Origin: Eleusine coracana subsp. coracana
Lineage: Eukaryota > Streptophyta > Magnoliopsida > Poales > Poaceae
Assembly (NCBI GenBank): GCA_032690845.1
Contig: CM064424.1
Location: forward strand, 33,801,969-33,865,968
DNA length: 64,000 nucleotides
Direction of reading: 5' to 3'
Below are positions 1 to 10,482 of this stretch, in pieces. The position numbers and the translations under genes are program-made. Position 1 is the stretch's first letter. Each line of letters opens with the position of its first letter. The notes under the pieces are model-generated. The model was given only the letters and a program-made list of their open reading frames with translations. It did no database searches and was not told the origin of the DNA.

Positions 1-319
1 TTTTGAACACGATTCTTTCGCCAGCAATTAGGACACTGCTTTGGACATTTATTCAGTGCTACTATCTGTTATTGAATTGTGTTCCAGTGACGTACATATT
101 AGCCTTCCAAGCTATACATATTGCAGCACAGGTTTCTTCCTTGCAACTGTTACACCCAAGCTCAACTACAGATTGTGTTGACCTATTTGGCTTTGGTAAG
201 AACACTTGCAAGATTGTGATACATTGCTTCTGATATTGTTTTCCACTTTCTACACCCTCTGCTGCCTGCTAGTTCATAGGGCTAATCTTTTTGTTTAGTG
301 TTGTCTTTTGCTTTTAACC
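1..319 (+). other. Leader of family C gypsy element
   Basis: AT-rich untranslated stretch directly upstream of the gag start at 320. It has no convincing reading frame and is read as the end of the leader between the (off-window) 5' LTR and gag. The 5' LTR and primer-binding site must lie left of the window. Confidence 0.5.
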
Positions 320-2500
320 ATGTCAGAGAAAGGGAAAGGGACACCTGGAGAGTTGGAGTCCCCTACAGACTTCAATGATTGCGTCTCCAAGGCCGAGCTG
401 ACGAAGCTTCTTGCGGACCAGCGTACATTCATGGAAACGAAGTTTGCCGAGTTGATGGGTCACATCAACACTGTTGTCCACCGCATTGAGGATGTTGAAC
501 GACAACCTCCACCTCAACGAGCTGCTGTTGATGATGATTTTGACCGTGATGCAGACCGTCTTCATCGTAATCGACACGGTATGGGAGGTAATAACAATCG
601 TGGTAATACTGATACTTTTGTTAAGCCCAAATTTAATATACCACCTTTTGCCGGTAGTGCTGACCCTAAAGCATACTTAGATTGGGAACTTGCTGTTGAA
701 CAGAAATTTAATTCTCATTTAGTTCCTGCTAAGCATAGAGTTAGACTTGCTACTAGTGAGTTTACAGGTTTTGCTCTCTTTTGGTGGAATGATCTTTGCA
801 ATACTAATGCTGCTATACCTGCCACTTGGCCTGTTTTGAAACAACGCATGACATCTCGTTTTGTTCCTCCTTATTACCAACGTGACTTACGTTTGAAATT
901 ACAATCTTTAACACAAGGTACTAAAACAGTAGAGGAATATTATCAGGAATTGCTTATTGGTTTAGCACGTTGTGATATACATGAAGATGATCTTGCAACT
1001 AGTGCTAGATTTTTTGGTGGTTTGAACCGTGATATCCAGAATATTGTTGACTATAAAGAGTGGAATAGGTTCAGCCAATTGTATCATATTGCTCTTAAGG
1101 CTGAACGAGAAGTACAGGGACGCCTTCCACAACAATCGTGCTGGTCCAACACTGAGCAATATCTCCAGCAACGCACTGGAGTAGAGAACTTGAAGAGTCA
1201 TATTGCTAAGACACCAGCAACAACTTTTCCATTTGCGCCTACTTCTGCAGCGCAATCGTCTAGTGTGCAGCACCAACACCAGAAGAAGGTTACTACTTCC
1301 GGTACTAGCAGTGGCTCCTCCACCAACATTATTTGCCACCGCTGCAAGGGCATGGGACATGTCATGAAGGATTGCCCTAGTCGTCGTGCTTTCATCGCTA
1401 CCGCTGATGGGTATGAAAGTTCTAGTGATGTTGAAGATGAATTTGCTTGTATGTCTAACCTTGTTGCAGATTCGATGGAGGAGCAGGAGACTACCGCCAT
1501 TGATTCTATTGCTGCCACTGCAGGCTTTCCTAGCCTCATTGTACAGCGTGTGTTGACCACTCGGGTGGGACAAGAGGAAGAACAACAATGCAACAATTTA
1601 TTCTACATGTACCTCATTGTTGCGGACCACCGTGTTCTCACCATCATTGATACTGGGAGCTGTAACAACTTGGTAAGTTCTGATTTGGTAAGCAAACTTG
1701 GCTTGACCACGCATGCACTACATCAGCCCTACCACATCAAATGGTTCAACAATAGTGGTACGGCACAGGTAACTCGATCAGCACGCATACACTTTTCAGT
1801 AGGTTCTTATCAAGAAGTTGCTGATTTTCATGTTGTACCTATGCAAGCATGTTCGCTTTTATTAGGCCGTCCATGGGAATATGATACGGATGCTGCCCAT
1901 CATGGTAGAACAAATACATATACATTCATGCATAAGGACAGGAATATTACTTTGCGTCCGTTATTGCCGACTGATATTAGAAATCATTTTAAACTGCTTG
2001 CTGAAAATACTAAGAATAAACATGATAACAAACAACTTTCTGACGTTAAATATAAGGCTATTCAATTAAAGGGAGATGCTTTTCTTGCTATGACATCTAC
2101 TGTTACTGATCTTTGTGATAATCATGATGCACCTTGCTATACTATGCTTTGTCAAGATATATCTTCTATTGATGGTCATGTATCTTGTACTTTGCATTCT
2201 GCTAGTACTAACCTTTTGCAGGAGATTGATGCTGAGATGGAGTCAAGGGCGACTCCAATTCAAGAAGGGGAGGATGATGAGGACATCACCATGCTGGATC
2301 GCGCATATCATGGCCTTCCCCAAGTTACAAGTCGTCACCAACTCGGTCGCCGCGTTCGTCTCGAATTCAGCCAACACCCCTTCACGGTTTTGATGATATC
2401 TCCCACATCCGATGTCCAAACGAGGCGTTCTTTGATGCGTTGGAAAGAGGATGACGCCGCCGTCGTTTTGGTTCTAGTACTAGATCCAGAAGGGTCGTGA
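320..2500 (+). CDS. Gag-protease polyprotein, family C gypsy
   Basis: One open frame of 726 residues from ATG 320; the frame is also open from a TTG at 308, but the ATG is the credible start. Gag packages element RNA into cytoplasmic particles and the protease matures it. A basic, low-complexity N terminus is followed by a retrotransposon gag domain (roughly residues 110-270, with FWWNDLC and TVEEYYQELL). A CCHC knuckle lies at 1334-1375 (C-x2-C-x4-H-x4-C), and an aspartic protease follows with catalytic Asp-Thr-Gly at 1649-1657 and a later LLLGRPW motif. No reverse transcriptase or integrase follows: after residue ~650 the frame runs into the 3' LTR (from 2275) and stops there. This is the only long intact retroelement frame in the window, so the copy is probably young or non-autonomous by design. 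Domain identity is sure; lineage is less so. Confidence 0.88.
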   Translation: MSEKGKGTPGELESPTDFNDCVSKAELTKLLADQRTFMETKFAELMGHINTVVHRIEDVERQPPPQRAAVDDDFDRDADRLHRNRHGMGGNNNRGNTDTFVKPKFNIPPFAGSADPKAYLDWELAVEQKFNSHLVPAKHRVRLATSEFTGFALFWWNDLCNTNAAIPATWPVLKQRMTSRFVPPYYQRDLRLKLQSLTQGTKTVEEYYQELLIGLARCDIHEDDLATSARFFGGLNRDIQNIVDYKEWNRFSQLYHIALKAEREVQGRLPQQSCWSNTEQYLQQRTGVENLKSHIAKTPATTFPFAPTSAAQSSSVQHQHQKKVTTSGTSSGSSTNIICHRCKGMGHVMKDCPSRRAFIATADGYESSSDVEDEFACMSNLVADSMEEQETTAIDSIAATAGFPSLIVQRVLTTRVGQEEEQQCNNLFYMYLIVADHRVLTIIDTGSCNNLVSSDLVSKLGLTTHALHQPYHIKWFNNSGTAQVTRSARIHFSVGSYQEVADFHVVPMQACSLLLGRPWEYDTDAAHHGRTNTYTFMHKDRNITLRPLLPTDIRNHFKLLAENTKNKHDNKQLSDVKYKAIQLKGDAFLAMTSTVTDLCDNHDAPCYTMLCQDISSIDGHVSCTLHSASTNLLQEIDAEMESRATPIQEGEDDEDITMLDRAYHGLPQVTSRHQLGRRVRLEFSQHPFTVLMISPTSDVQTRRSLMRWKEDDAAVVLVLVLDPEGS
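2262..2274 (+). other. Polypurine tract, family C
   Basis: AAGAAGGGGAGGA lies immediately before the LTR start TGATG. It is the expected second-strand priming site and fixes the 5' boundary of the 3' LTR. Confidence 0.7.
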
Positions 2501-3035
2501 GTCATAATATGTGACCATGACAAGGTGCTGTGCCACCTATTTTGGGCCAACTTGGCCATGTATCATGTCGGGCATTAAGCCCTTGTTGTGGGTGCCCCCC
2601 TGGTCGCCCCCAACCCTAGGATGTCTTTGTTTCCTACATAAACTCAGTATCCGCTGTCTTTTAGTTTTGGGTTTTGTTTAGTTCAGTTTTCCAGAGAGAA
2701 ACTTGATCGAATTATTGTAACTGTGGCGACAAGTCCTTTTACAGTAATCCAGGGCCCCTGTTTTTGTTCCTCACCACTGTGGCGATTAGTCCTTTTGTGT
2801 TCAGAGCTTGAACCTTTTCTTGTGATTCGCTTCATCCATATTTGCAATTTCAGATTGCGTGTTTATCCTCTCTTGCTTGTGTTCTCGATTTTGCTTGCAG
2901 GAACAATCAAGTTGTGCTTGGTGTAACGGTTGCGGGGTTGGGTCGTGTCTGATTCACGCTGGGTCGTCGATGCCGAGTTCCCCAAATTCGAGTTTATCCC
3001 CTTAACTCTCGGAAGATCGGGCCATATCTACATCA
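2275..3035 (+). mobile_element. 3' LTR of family C element
   Basis: A 761-bp LTR with inverted ends TGATG...CATCA. It starts after the purine tract at 2262 and ends where minus-strand family A gag resumes at 3036. Most of it recurs as the two arms of the fold-back at 29401-30611, and its 3' end resembles that of the related LTR at 48356-49077. The gag-protease frame reads 226 bp into the LTR. The five bases after it (CCTGG) should be the target duplication; its partner would be left of the window. Confidence 0.85.
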
Positions 3036-3538
3036 CCTGGCCCAGGCTGCACCTATGGATTCCTTCTCGCTTTGATGAAAGTCGAGAATCTCCCTTCATA
3101 GAGAAACGATACGTGATGTAGGATAGAACATGAGACAAAATTTATCTCGGAGTACTTTCCAAGCATCATTTGTACTCCTGATGAATTGAGTGTACCATTG
3201 TTTCACATTCTCCTTGAGGAAAATGGGAAACAATTTCCACATGAGAGTATCTTGAGTCATGCCTTTGATCGATAGGCATGAACACAAATGCTCGAACTCT
3301 CGCAAATGATTGAAAGGGTTTTTGCTATTTAAACCTGAGAAAGATTGTTCTCGAATCATGGCTATAAAGCCAGGGTGGAGTTCAAAGCCAGATGAATGAA
3401 TTGGGTCCGCTTAAAGCGGTGGCTCGAAGAACTCGTCTTGGATTGATAATCGCTCCATGGTGGAGAAGGGGAAATAAATAAATAGAAGGAAATATAAAGA
3501 TTCGAGGGTGAACTAGGTTTGAAGATCAAACAGCTACC
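3036..3538 (-). pseudogene. Gag fragment of family A (Athila-type)
   Basis: Minus-strand gag N-terminal region. The clearest open part is 3096-3359 (starting MIREQSFSGL, with LFPIFLKENVKQWY). It matches the plus-strand gag at 55694-56299 (MVREQSFSGL, LFPFSLMERGKQWY), which identifies the family. Similarity continues on the left to 3036, where the family C LTR ends, so C was inserted within this gag and its remainder lies outside the window. Frames are interrupted by stops. Gag would have formed virus-like particles; this copy cannot. Confidence 0.8.
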
Positions 3539-3560
3539 GTTCCCCAGCAACGGCGCTACA
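3539..3560 (-). other. Primer-binding site of element A
   Basis: On the minus strand this reads TGTAGCGCCGTTGCTGGGGA, close to the TGGCGCCGTTGCCGGGGA site of Athila-type elements (pairs with tRNA-Asp). It lies five bases inside the LTR boundary at 3566. Confidence 0.75.
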
Positions 3561-3565
3561 AAGCT

Positions 3566-3921
3566 TGTTGGGTATTTTAATGACAATAGAATAAATCCGC
3601 AAGCGTACGAATACCAAAGTTACTTTCTCCGAGAGTATTCCAAGGTATTGAATCCACAGGGAACATGTGTGCCTAATCTTCTGTTCTAGTTCAACCAAGG
3701 ACGCCAAGATAAATGTCGCTTTGGGTAGAGAGGATTTCTGATGGTCCTAAGGTCCTAAACAAGGTAAGAGTACTACTAGGTTGCTTGCATTGGGCATCCG
3801 GTTTTCCCCTGCATTCATAGTGTGGTTCCGGCCAAGAGCCTACTATGTAGCCGAACATGGAGGATTTCAAAGGACAGATAGGGCTGTCACCACCTACTGC
3901 CTACCTTTAGCAATCTATGGA
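3566..3921 (-). mobile_element. 5' LTR of element A, piece 1 of 3
   Basis: Starts TGTTGGGTATT, the inner end of a minus-strand LTR next to the primer site. It carries the conserved stretch with GGGCTGTCACCACCTAC found in the other Athila-type LTRs here. It is cut at ATGGA by element B1; the LTR resumes at 25641. Confidence 0.85.
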
Positions 3922-5880
3922 TGTTGGTGGCCCTTAAAACCCAATATCGGCCACCAACTAGTCGAGAAATGCAAGGTAAAGACCAAAGTTTCATAAATAT
4001 TTGTTTAAACTAATAAACTTCCACTAGTTTTGGTGAAATATGTGTTTGCAGGTTCAAAAGAGACAAAATTATATAAAAAGATGAAGAAACGCCCCATCGG
4101 CCGATCCTGCCGTAAAACAGCCCGCCGACAGGGTCATATGAGGCTAAAATCAGGGCCCAGGCAAGGTCGTGACGGCTGAGATCAGAACCCAGCCGACAAG
4201 GTCATATCAAGCTAAAATCAGCCACCTGGCTAGTCAAAACAGAGATGTCATCAGGCTGATCATCCGACCCGGCCGATTCTGCAAAACACCATCATGAAGT
4301 TGTTTTCTCCTCCCGGACAAAAAGTAATGGAAAATGGCTAAGGAAATAGGGTCCATGAGTGGCCTAGCCGGGAGAAGTCATGGGTCGACCCGGAGGGGGT
4401 CGGCACCCAGCCCAGGCCACTGCCCGACCTGGCCTGCTGCTCGGCCTCCCATGCCGCCCGGCCTGCCTTGCGCCCGGCCTGGCCTGCGGCCCGACCTAGG
4501 TTGGCTCCCATAGGGTTGCCAGCCCATGAGGCCTACCGACCCCAAAACTCAGAAACCGGCGCAAACCGACCAAGGAACCGTCATCAAGACAAGATCTGAG
4601 CCAACCAAAATAAGTTGGTCAGAAACCGACTCGATCCAACGGCCGCTCGGACTGGCCTGCCTCCCGGCGGTGCATGCCGCCCGGCATGCCCGGCCGCCCA
4701 GCATGGCCCGCCGCCCGGTGGTGGAATTTTTGCCCACTGACTCTCCTTCACCTACAAGTACCCGCCAACCCTTCGCCACCTATAAATAGAGGGGGAATTT
4801 GGCTCAAAAAGAACATCAAGCAAGTGAAGCACATTGAAGTCCATTTCCCACTACTTTTCTTACTAGTAGAGTAGGTTAGTTAGTCGGGAGTTAGAGTCTA
4901 GTCGAGAGCTTAGCTCGGGATTCCAGAAATCATCTTGGAGTCTTGGTATGAGCTCTCTTGTATCTTTTCTCCAATTGTGAGACGTATCTTTTTTTGAATA
5001 CAATTATCTTTTCCTTATTTATCTTGTCAAGTACTTATTTTTACTTAGTCAATTTCCTCAAGTTACAATTATCGGGAAAGAACTTTGAAGCATAGTTTAC
5101 TAGATTCCTGGCTAGGATTTAATTAAGTTTAGTTCTCGAATAGGACTTAGACTTGGTTATTTCCCGGCTATTCTCCCGCTAGGCCAACGGAAGAATATCT
5201 AGTGAAAGCGTAGGCGCGGTGCCTAAGTTAACACTAGCTAGATTTGCATTCGTCCCCATGGGCTGTGTGGTAGGCGGCAGGTGGTGACAGCTCTGTCCGT
5301 CACTTTAGTAATCCACCACATTCGGGAAGTCTCAAGCAGGGTTGTCTAGCGGTAACGTGCCTACTAGTGCATGAGTTTAGTTACCGACCGTATTAGTGGA
5401 TCGTTGTCGTGCCCCGAAGTAAGCTTATTGGTAAAATACTCGAGGCTGTACCATGGATTTGATGTAAGCACTCAACCCGAGTAACTAGGAATTTTGACGC
5501 TTGACTAGATTTAGGAAAGTTTATCTTAGGAATTTTAGACTTAGACTTGCTGTCCTCTCGGCTAGCTTAATCAGTCTCTTTTATCTATCTTAGTGTGGAT
5601 TTCTCCTATATCACTGCTCCCCTATTTATCATTGAATATCTTTACCCCCGTCTTTGGTCAGTTGGTACAACTCTTATAGTCATATCATTGTTAAACCAAG
5701 ATACTCTTACGCCAAGCTTCCCTGAGGAAAATCAATACGATACCTTGGAATACTCCCGGGTGAAATGCTATAATAGATGTTCCATGCACTTACGGATTGG
5801 TACACTCTTCTCTTAAAGCGTAACAAACATTGATCAACACTTTGAGCATTGTTTTGGTGCGACATTAAGAAGTGCGAACA
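3922..5880 (+). mobile_element. 5' LTR of B1
   Basis: A 1959-bp LTR, TGTTGGTGGCCC...GAACA. The left part holds a GC-rich stretch with repeated GCCCGGCCTG words (about 4400-4720), followed by a TATA box. The right part holds the conserved GGTGGTGACAGC block shared by all Athila-type LTRs here. It pairs with 23688-25635. Confidence 0.92.
4781..4788 (+). promoter_or_regulatory. TATA box of B1 5' LTR
   Basis: TATAAATA within CCACCTATAAATAGAGGG. The same box occurs in the partner LTR at 24533-24540, in the B2 LTR (minus, 41033-41040) and in the A2 LTR at 54727-54734. Confidence 0.75.
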
Positions 5881-5888
5881 AGCATTTC

Positions 5889-5906
5889 TAGCGCCGTTGT
5901 TGGGGA
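5889..5906 (+). other. Primer-binding site of B1
   Basis: TAGCGCCGTTGTTGGGGA starts eight bases after the LTR end. It differs at three positions from the Athila-type tRNA-Asp site TGGCGCCGTTGCCGGGGA. Confidence 0.8.
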
Positions 5907-6020
5907 AGCAATACGCTAAGATATCAGAATTTTAATATTGATATTTCTATTAAGGAGTTACCGCTTTCCTTAGCGGGCTTACCCTTGTTCTGTTTATTTG
6001 TGGTGTAAACAGGATGCTTT

Positions 6021-7594
6021 ATGACTGGTTTCGATCTACCAAACAACTACCACCATGATCTGGAGGCTTTGTTGAGGAGAGTGCGTCAAAGACTCACCCC
6101 TCCTTGGCCTGTACTTGCTCTTGAAGCACCTCCGATCCCACCAGCTCAACAGCAAGACCCTTCCACGTCCGCTCAACCAACCATGGCTGAGAAGACAATC
6201 CGTGACTACTCCGCCCCGTCTGTAGACAACATCTGCACCGGTCCGAACCCGAACATGGGGAACGGAGGCTATGAGTTGAAACTATCCCTAATCAACATGG
6301 TTTTGGCCAGTCCTTTCTATGACAAGGCATCAGAAGACACAAACGCCCACCTCCAATAGTTTTTGGCGGTGTGCAGCACTTTCACCATGAGGGATGTGAC
6401 CCCTGAGGCCATTCGCCTTTACCTTTTCCCATTTTCACTCTTGGGGAAGGCGAAGCAGTGGTTCTACAGCAATCAAGAAGAGCTCACCACATGTGACAAG
6501 TGCTCCAACGCCTTCCTTGCCAAGTTCTTCCCGCTAGGCAAAAGGAACGCCCTGCGGAATAAGATTTCAAGTTTCCAACAGCTAACCGATGAAGGCATCC
6601 CTAAGGCATGAGAGCGTTTCCAAGAGTATACTCTGGCATGCCGACATCATGGAATGCAAGATTGGTTGCTAATCCAAAGCTTCTACCATGGGTTCAACCG
6701 TCCTGCTCTTGAACACCTAGATGCAGCCGCCGGAGGTTCCTTCTTCTCTCTGAAGGTCAAAGAAGCTCAAACTCTCGTAGAAAAGATGGTCGTCAACTAC
6801 AGTGGCTATGATGAGAGGCAGAACCAGCCGCAACCCAAGATGAGGGGAGTCCACCAAGTTGATGGTATTGACATGCTAGCAATCAAGATGGATCAACTTT
6901 TGAAGAAAATGGATTCACCTCAGACTGTCTAATCCCTCGACTCTTGCATGACCTGCAAGGCCTGCAGGAACCTTGGACACATGGGAAGCCACTGTCCAGA
7001 GACCCATGAAGAAGATGTGAACTATCTCAACAACAATAACAGCAACAACAACGGGTTTAGGCCCCGTACGAACAACTTCGGATGGGAATCCAAGCCAAAC
7101 CTCTCCTTTGACAAGAACATGGGTAACTCTGGAAACATTACTCGTAATGAACCTTACTTCTGTGATCTTGTTCTAGGACAATCTAAAATAAATGAAAGTA
7201 TTAGTACGAAATTTATTATTACTGATAAAGTCCTAGAAAGCATAGATTCTTGTATGGAAACCTTTAATACCTCCCTGCAAAACCAACATAGTCATAATAA
7301 AATGCTAGAAACACAAATTGCTCAGCTAGCCGCCTCTATTGTTAAGCCTAACTCGAGCTAGCTCCCCGGTCAGCCGGAAGCAAGCCCCAAAGAAAATGTT
7401 AATGCGGTTACAACTAGAGGTGGAAAATCTACACATGATCCGCCAAATCCTAACACTGTAGGGAAGAACAGGGAAGAGTCAGAAGGAGAGGAAGAAATTG
7501 AAGTTGAGGAGGCAAAAGCACCCCTCAAGAAAGCACCGCACGAGTTCTATGATACCCCGGTGTTGCGATTTCCCCCTCGGCAGAGGAGCCAACA
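6021..7594 (+). pseudogene. Gag of B1 (Athila-type)
   Basis: Gag starting at ATG 6021 (MTGFDLPNNY). The core has AIRLYLFPFSLLGKAKQWFY and LDAAAGGSFF, typical of Athila-type gag, and a CCHC zinc knuckle at 6954-6995. In-frame stops at 6357-6359 (TAG), 6609-6611 (TGA, probably from TGG), 6930-6932 (TAA) and 7359-7361 (TAG), plus frameshifts after the last, make it non-functional. An asparagine-rich tract follows the knuckle, as in the sister copy B2 at 37819-39806. Gag would form the particle; identification rests on the motifs and on close likeness to B2. Confidence 0.88.
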
Positions 7595-8208
7595 GTGGAC
7601 GAAAAATTCGGGAAGTTTGTGGAGGTAATAAAGAAATTGTATGTCAACATACCACTACTTGATGCTATGCAGGTTCCTACATACTCCAAGTACCTAAAGG
7701 ACATCCTAAACAACAAATCTCCAATGCCATCCATGGAGGTTGTCAAATTAACAGAAGAGTACAGTGCCGCTATCTTGAACTCCCTCCCAGAAAAGAAGCG
7801 AGATCCGGGATGCCCAACCATCCCTTGTTCCATCGAGATGCAGCAATTCAACAATACCCTTTGTGACTTAGGGGCGAGCGTGAGCTGATGCCAAAGGTAG
7901 TGTATGACAAACTCGAAGTCAATTCATTATCCCCTATGGCAATGTGCTTGCAGCTCGCCGACCAATCAGTCTGCTACCCGGCGAGCATCACGGAGGACAT
8001 ACCCGTGAGGATAAGAAATTGTCTCGTCGCCATCAATTTTGTGGTGCCAGACATGGAGGCCGATGCAAAGACACCTCTTATACTAGGAAGGCCATTCCTT
8101 AGCACCACAAATGCCAACATTGATGTTGGGGCTAGAGAAATCCACCTCAACATTAATGGGCACGACAAAAAGTTTGCCTTCAAGCCCCGAATGGAACAAT
8201 GCAATTAG
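7595..8208 (+). pseudogene. Retropepsin-like protease region of B1
   Basis: The frame from 7595 holds a linker and reaches CDLGAS at 7865-7876, where the Asp-Leu-Gly-Ala stands in the catalytic loop position, as is common in Athila-type proteases. A TGA at 7886-7888 and a frame change break it. The frame from 7888 continues with MPKVVYDKL and the second conserved block PLILGRPFL. The element does not continue into reverse transcriptase. This protease would mature gag; the break makes it inactive as it stands. Confidence 0.82.
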
Positions 8209-8460
8209 GTATGTATCTTTTATGGCAAAAATCCTAACACGGTGCAGAAAATTGAGGTGTATCCAATTCCATCAAAATTGGGTGCACTGATGGTAAAAGT
8301 TAAGAACACACCACCACCGCCAAAGAAGAAGAACGAGCCACAAGAAATGAAGAAAAAGGTTGCCGCCAAGCCAAAGAAAACCAAACAAGTATGGCAGAAG
8401 AATGAAGTTCCACCGATCATGGAAAATTCTCCATCCACGACGAGCACCACGAAGAATTAA
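8209..8460 (+). pseudogene. Post-protease lysine/proline-rich linker of B1
   Basis: A frame open over 8242-8460, rich in Lys and Pro (PPPPKKKNEP), ends at TAA. It lies where Athila-type polyproteins pass from protease to reverse transcriptase, but no RT motif follows. The end (ACCACGAAGAATTAA) is also present in B2 near 37880 on the minus strand. Confidence 0.5.
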
Positions 8461-9590
8461 ACACGGCGAATGTCTTGTTCGAGACATAAAATCTGGACCC
8501 TCGTCGGGAGGTAAACCGATATTTATCCCCCTTCTTCTCCTTACCTCTCATTAAATTAGATTGATTTTTCCTTCACTATCATTAAATTAGGCTATAAAGG
8601 AAAAGAAACTAAAATTAAAGTTTTGAAAAAAAATAATAAAAATAATAATAATGACTCGGCCAAGTTTCCTGGTCGTGAGGTCGTTTTCGTGTCAAAACGA
8701 CCGTCCGGTTGCTAATCCAGGGCTTTAACCCAGCTTGAAATAACCCAGTCAAATTTCAGCACCCGGGAGGTCATTTTTCATGAAAAACGACCACCCGGCA
8801 GGGTCATTTCTGCCGCCTGGCAAGCCATGCCGCCCGACACAATTTTTCTTCGGATTCTTGGCACTTTTATAGCAAGGATGATGGCCATGAGTGGATGAGG
8901 AGTGGCCACCTCTTCATATGAGAAATTTTGTTCACCTAGAGCCCTACTTGCCAAAAACAAGTGAATAAGAGCCACACAAATCACTCCATCTTTTGATCAT
9001 CCACTCTCACCTGCCACTCTATTCACCTAGGCACCATAGAGGGTAGAACACTCATTGCAAAATTATAACTTGGGCCATCCCATCAATCCCTCCTTGCTCC
9101 CTATCCTCTCTCCTTTTTTCAGCATAATGGCGGCATGCACTTCACATGACACTTGTACAAGCAACTTGGCCACCAATAATGCACCCAAGTGGGAGGAAAA
9201 AGGAGTGCCGGCCGGCATGGGGTGCCACCCAGCCTGGCCCGCTGCCCGGCATGGGTCGCCACCCAGCCTAGCCACTCTCCCCCCAAGGCTCCTCTTGAGC
9301 CAATAAATAGAGAGCTCACTCTCCCTTGGTTCTCCACCCAAAACCTTCAACAAAAAACATTTTCTCTCCCTCACAAACTCTCTCCCTTTCACTCCACTAG
9401 TTCTTTCTAGTAAGTGCACTTTGAACTTAGCAATAAAAGTGTGCTGCAATAAAACCAACTAGAGAGAGTTTGTTGTCACCCTTGCATGTTTGAATGACTT
9501 ACACGTGGACTACTAACCGAACGACTAACCGCTAACCATTATCATCATTTTGTCCTTCGGGTATTGTGTCCAAGTAACCCTTTTGCAGGA
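8461..9590 (+). other. B1 spacer with hairpins and promoter-like segment
   Basis: No coding region is supported. Two related hairpins occur: GGTCGTTTT/AAAACGACC at 8679-8702 and a similar palindrome at 8769-8792. A GC-rich stretch with GCCGCCCG words (about 8810-9270) precedes an AATAAATA box at 9302-9309 and a C/T-rich leader. A possible intron runs from GTAAGT at 9410 to TTTTGCAG ending 9588, two bases before an ATG at 9591. The arrangement looks like the promoter and leader of a separate transcript unit. Confidence 0.4.
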
Positions 9591-10438
9591 ATGACAAATA
9601 TTTGGAGAGGTCTCTACACCAAGTTCAGCAGCAGCAGTGGCTCAAGCCATGGGAGGCGCACACCAAGTGAGCGCTGAGAAGCCGAGCACTCCGGAACTTA
9701 ACATGGGTATGCCCTGAGTTATCTCTCAGACACAATGTCCATATCCGAAGCCCCAACGGTGCAAAGCATGCAAGGTGAAGAGTTTGAGAAGTTCATGGAG
9801 AGTGAAGAGAATATGGTGTTCAATGACTACGATGAGCAAAACAAATTCACCGCCATTTGAGATCGGGAGTTCACATCTGTACGCAAGTTTGACCACAACT
9901 TCCTCGAGCAAATCGGCATCCTTGCTGATTTCAAGTATGCGCTCAACACAGCCAGATGCATGCATGACATAGTGTTGCAGGGGATAGGCCAAGAACTAGA
10001 ACAAGAGCACAACTCCATCAAGAAAAGAAACAACACGGAACAACAATGAACACACCTCAAATAGGTGAATCGGGAGGTCCCCAATACAGTTGGGAACAAC
10101 CACAATTTCCCGGTTTTGCAAGTTCATCAAACTACACCTCTTCCTCCCATGACAACTATGAGCCTTATGAGATGGGGAGTTACCACCAACCTCATGGAGG
10201 CATAGGCACTTCTCGTTCTGCCCGATACACATCATACAACTTTTTAGAGATACAAGAAGACATGCAATACTTGGTTGCCAATGCTTATAAAACCAACATA
10301 CGAACTCAAGAAATACATGCAGCCATAAGGGATGGACAAGAATGGCAGCAACAAACGTCGGAACAACTTCAGACAAACCTCTCCATGATGGACCAACTGT
10401 TCGGCCACTTCAACATCGAGTATCAACCACCGCAGTGA
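9591..10438 (+). pseudogene. Degraded 3' ORF of B1, possible Athila ORF
   Basis: Begins at ATG 9591 just after a good splice acceptor and is broken by stops (first at 9675-9677). A middle stretch around 9860-9960 reads REFTSVRKFD, which faintly recalls the Athila ORF-1 family (inference). The last part is open from 10046 to 10438: about 130 residues rich in Gln, Ser and Tyr, ending near a purine-rich stretch. Its place after gag-protease and before the 3' region is where Athila elements carry an extra ORF. Function is not known from the sequence; the family assignment is tentative. Confidence 0.35.
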
Positions 10439-10482
10439 AAGCCATCTAAGCTTAAGTCTTGCAAATACCTAAGCTCGGGGAG

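Noticed and set aside
962..1596. Minus-strand frames of ~200 and ~130 codons
   Set aside because: They are mirror frames of the well-supported family C gag-protease and lack any domain.
4526..4874. Arg/Pro-rich host protein in the GC-rich LTR block
   Set aside because: The frames lie in LTR U3 on both strands, recur in all B LTR copies and end at the TATA box.
5889..5906. tRNA gene at the primer-binding sites
   Set aside because: Only the 18-base complement of a tRNA 3' end is present; no cloverleaf or promoter boxes surround it.
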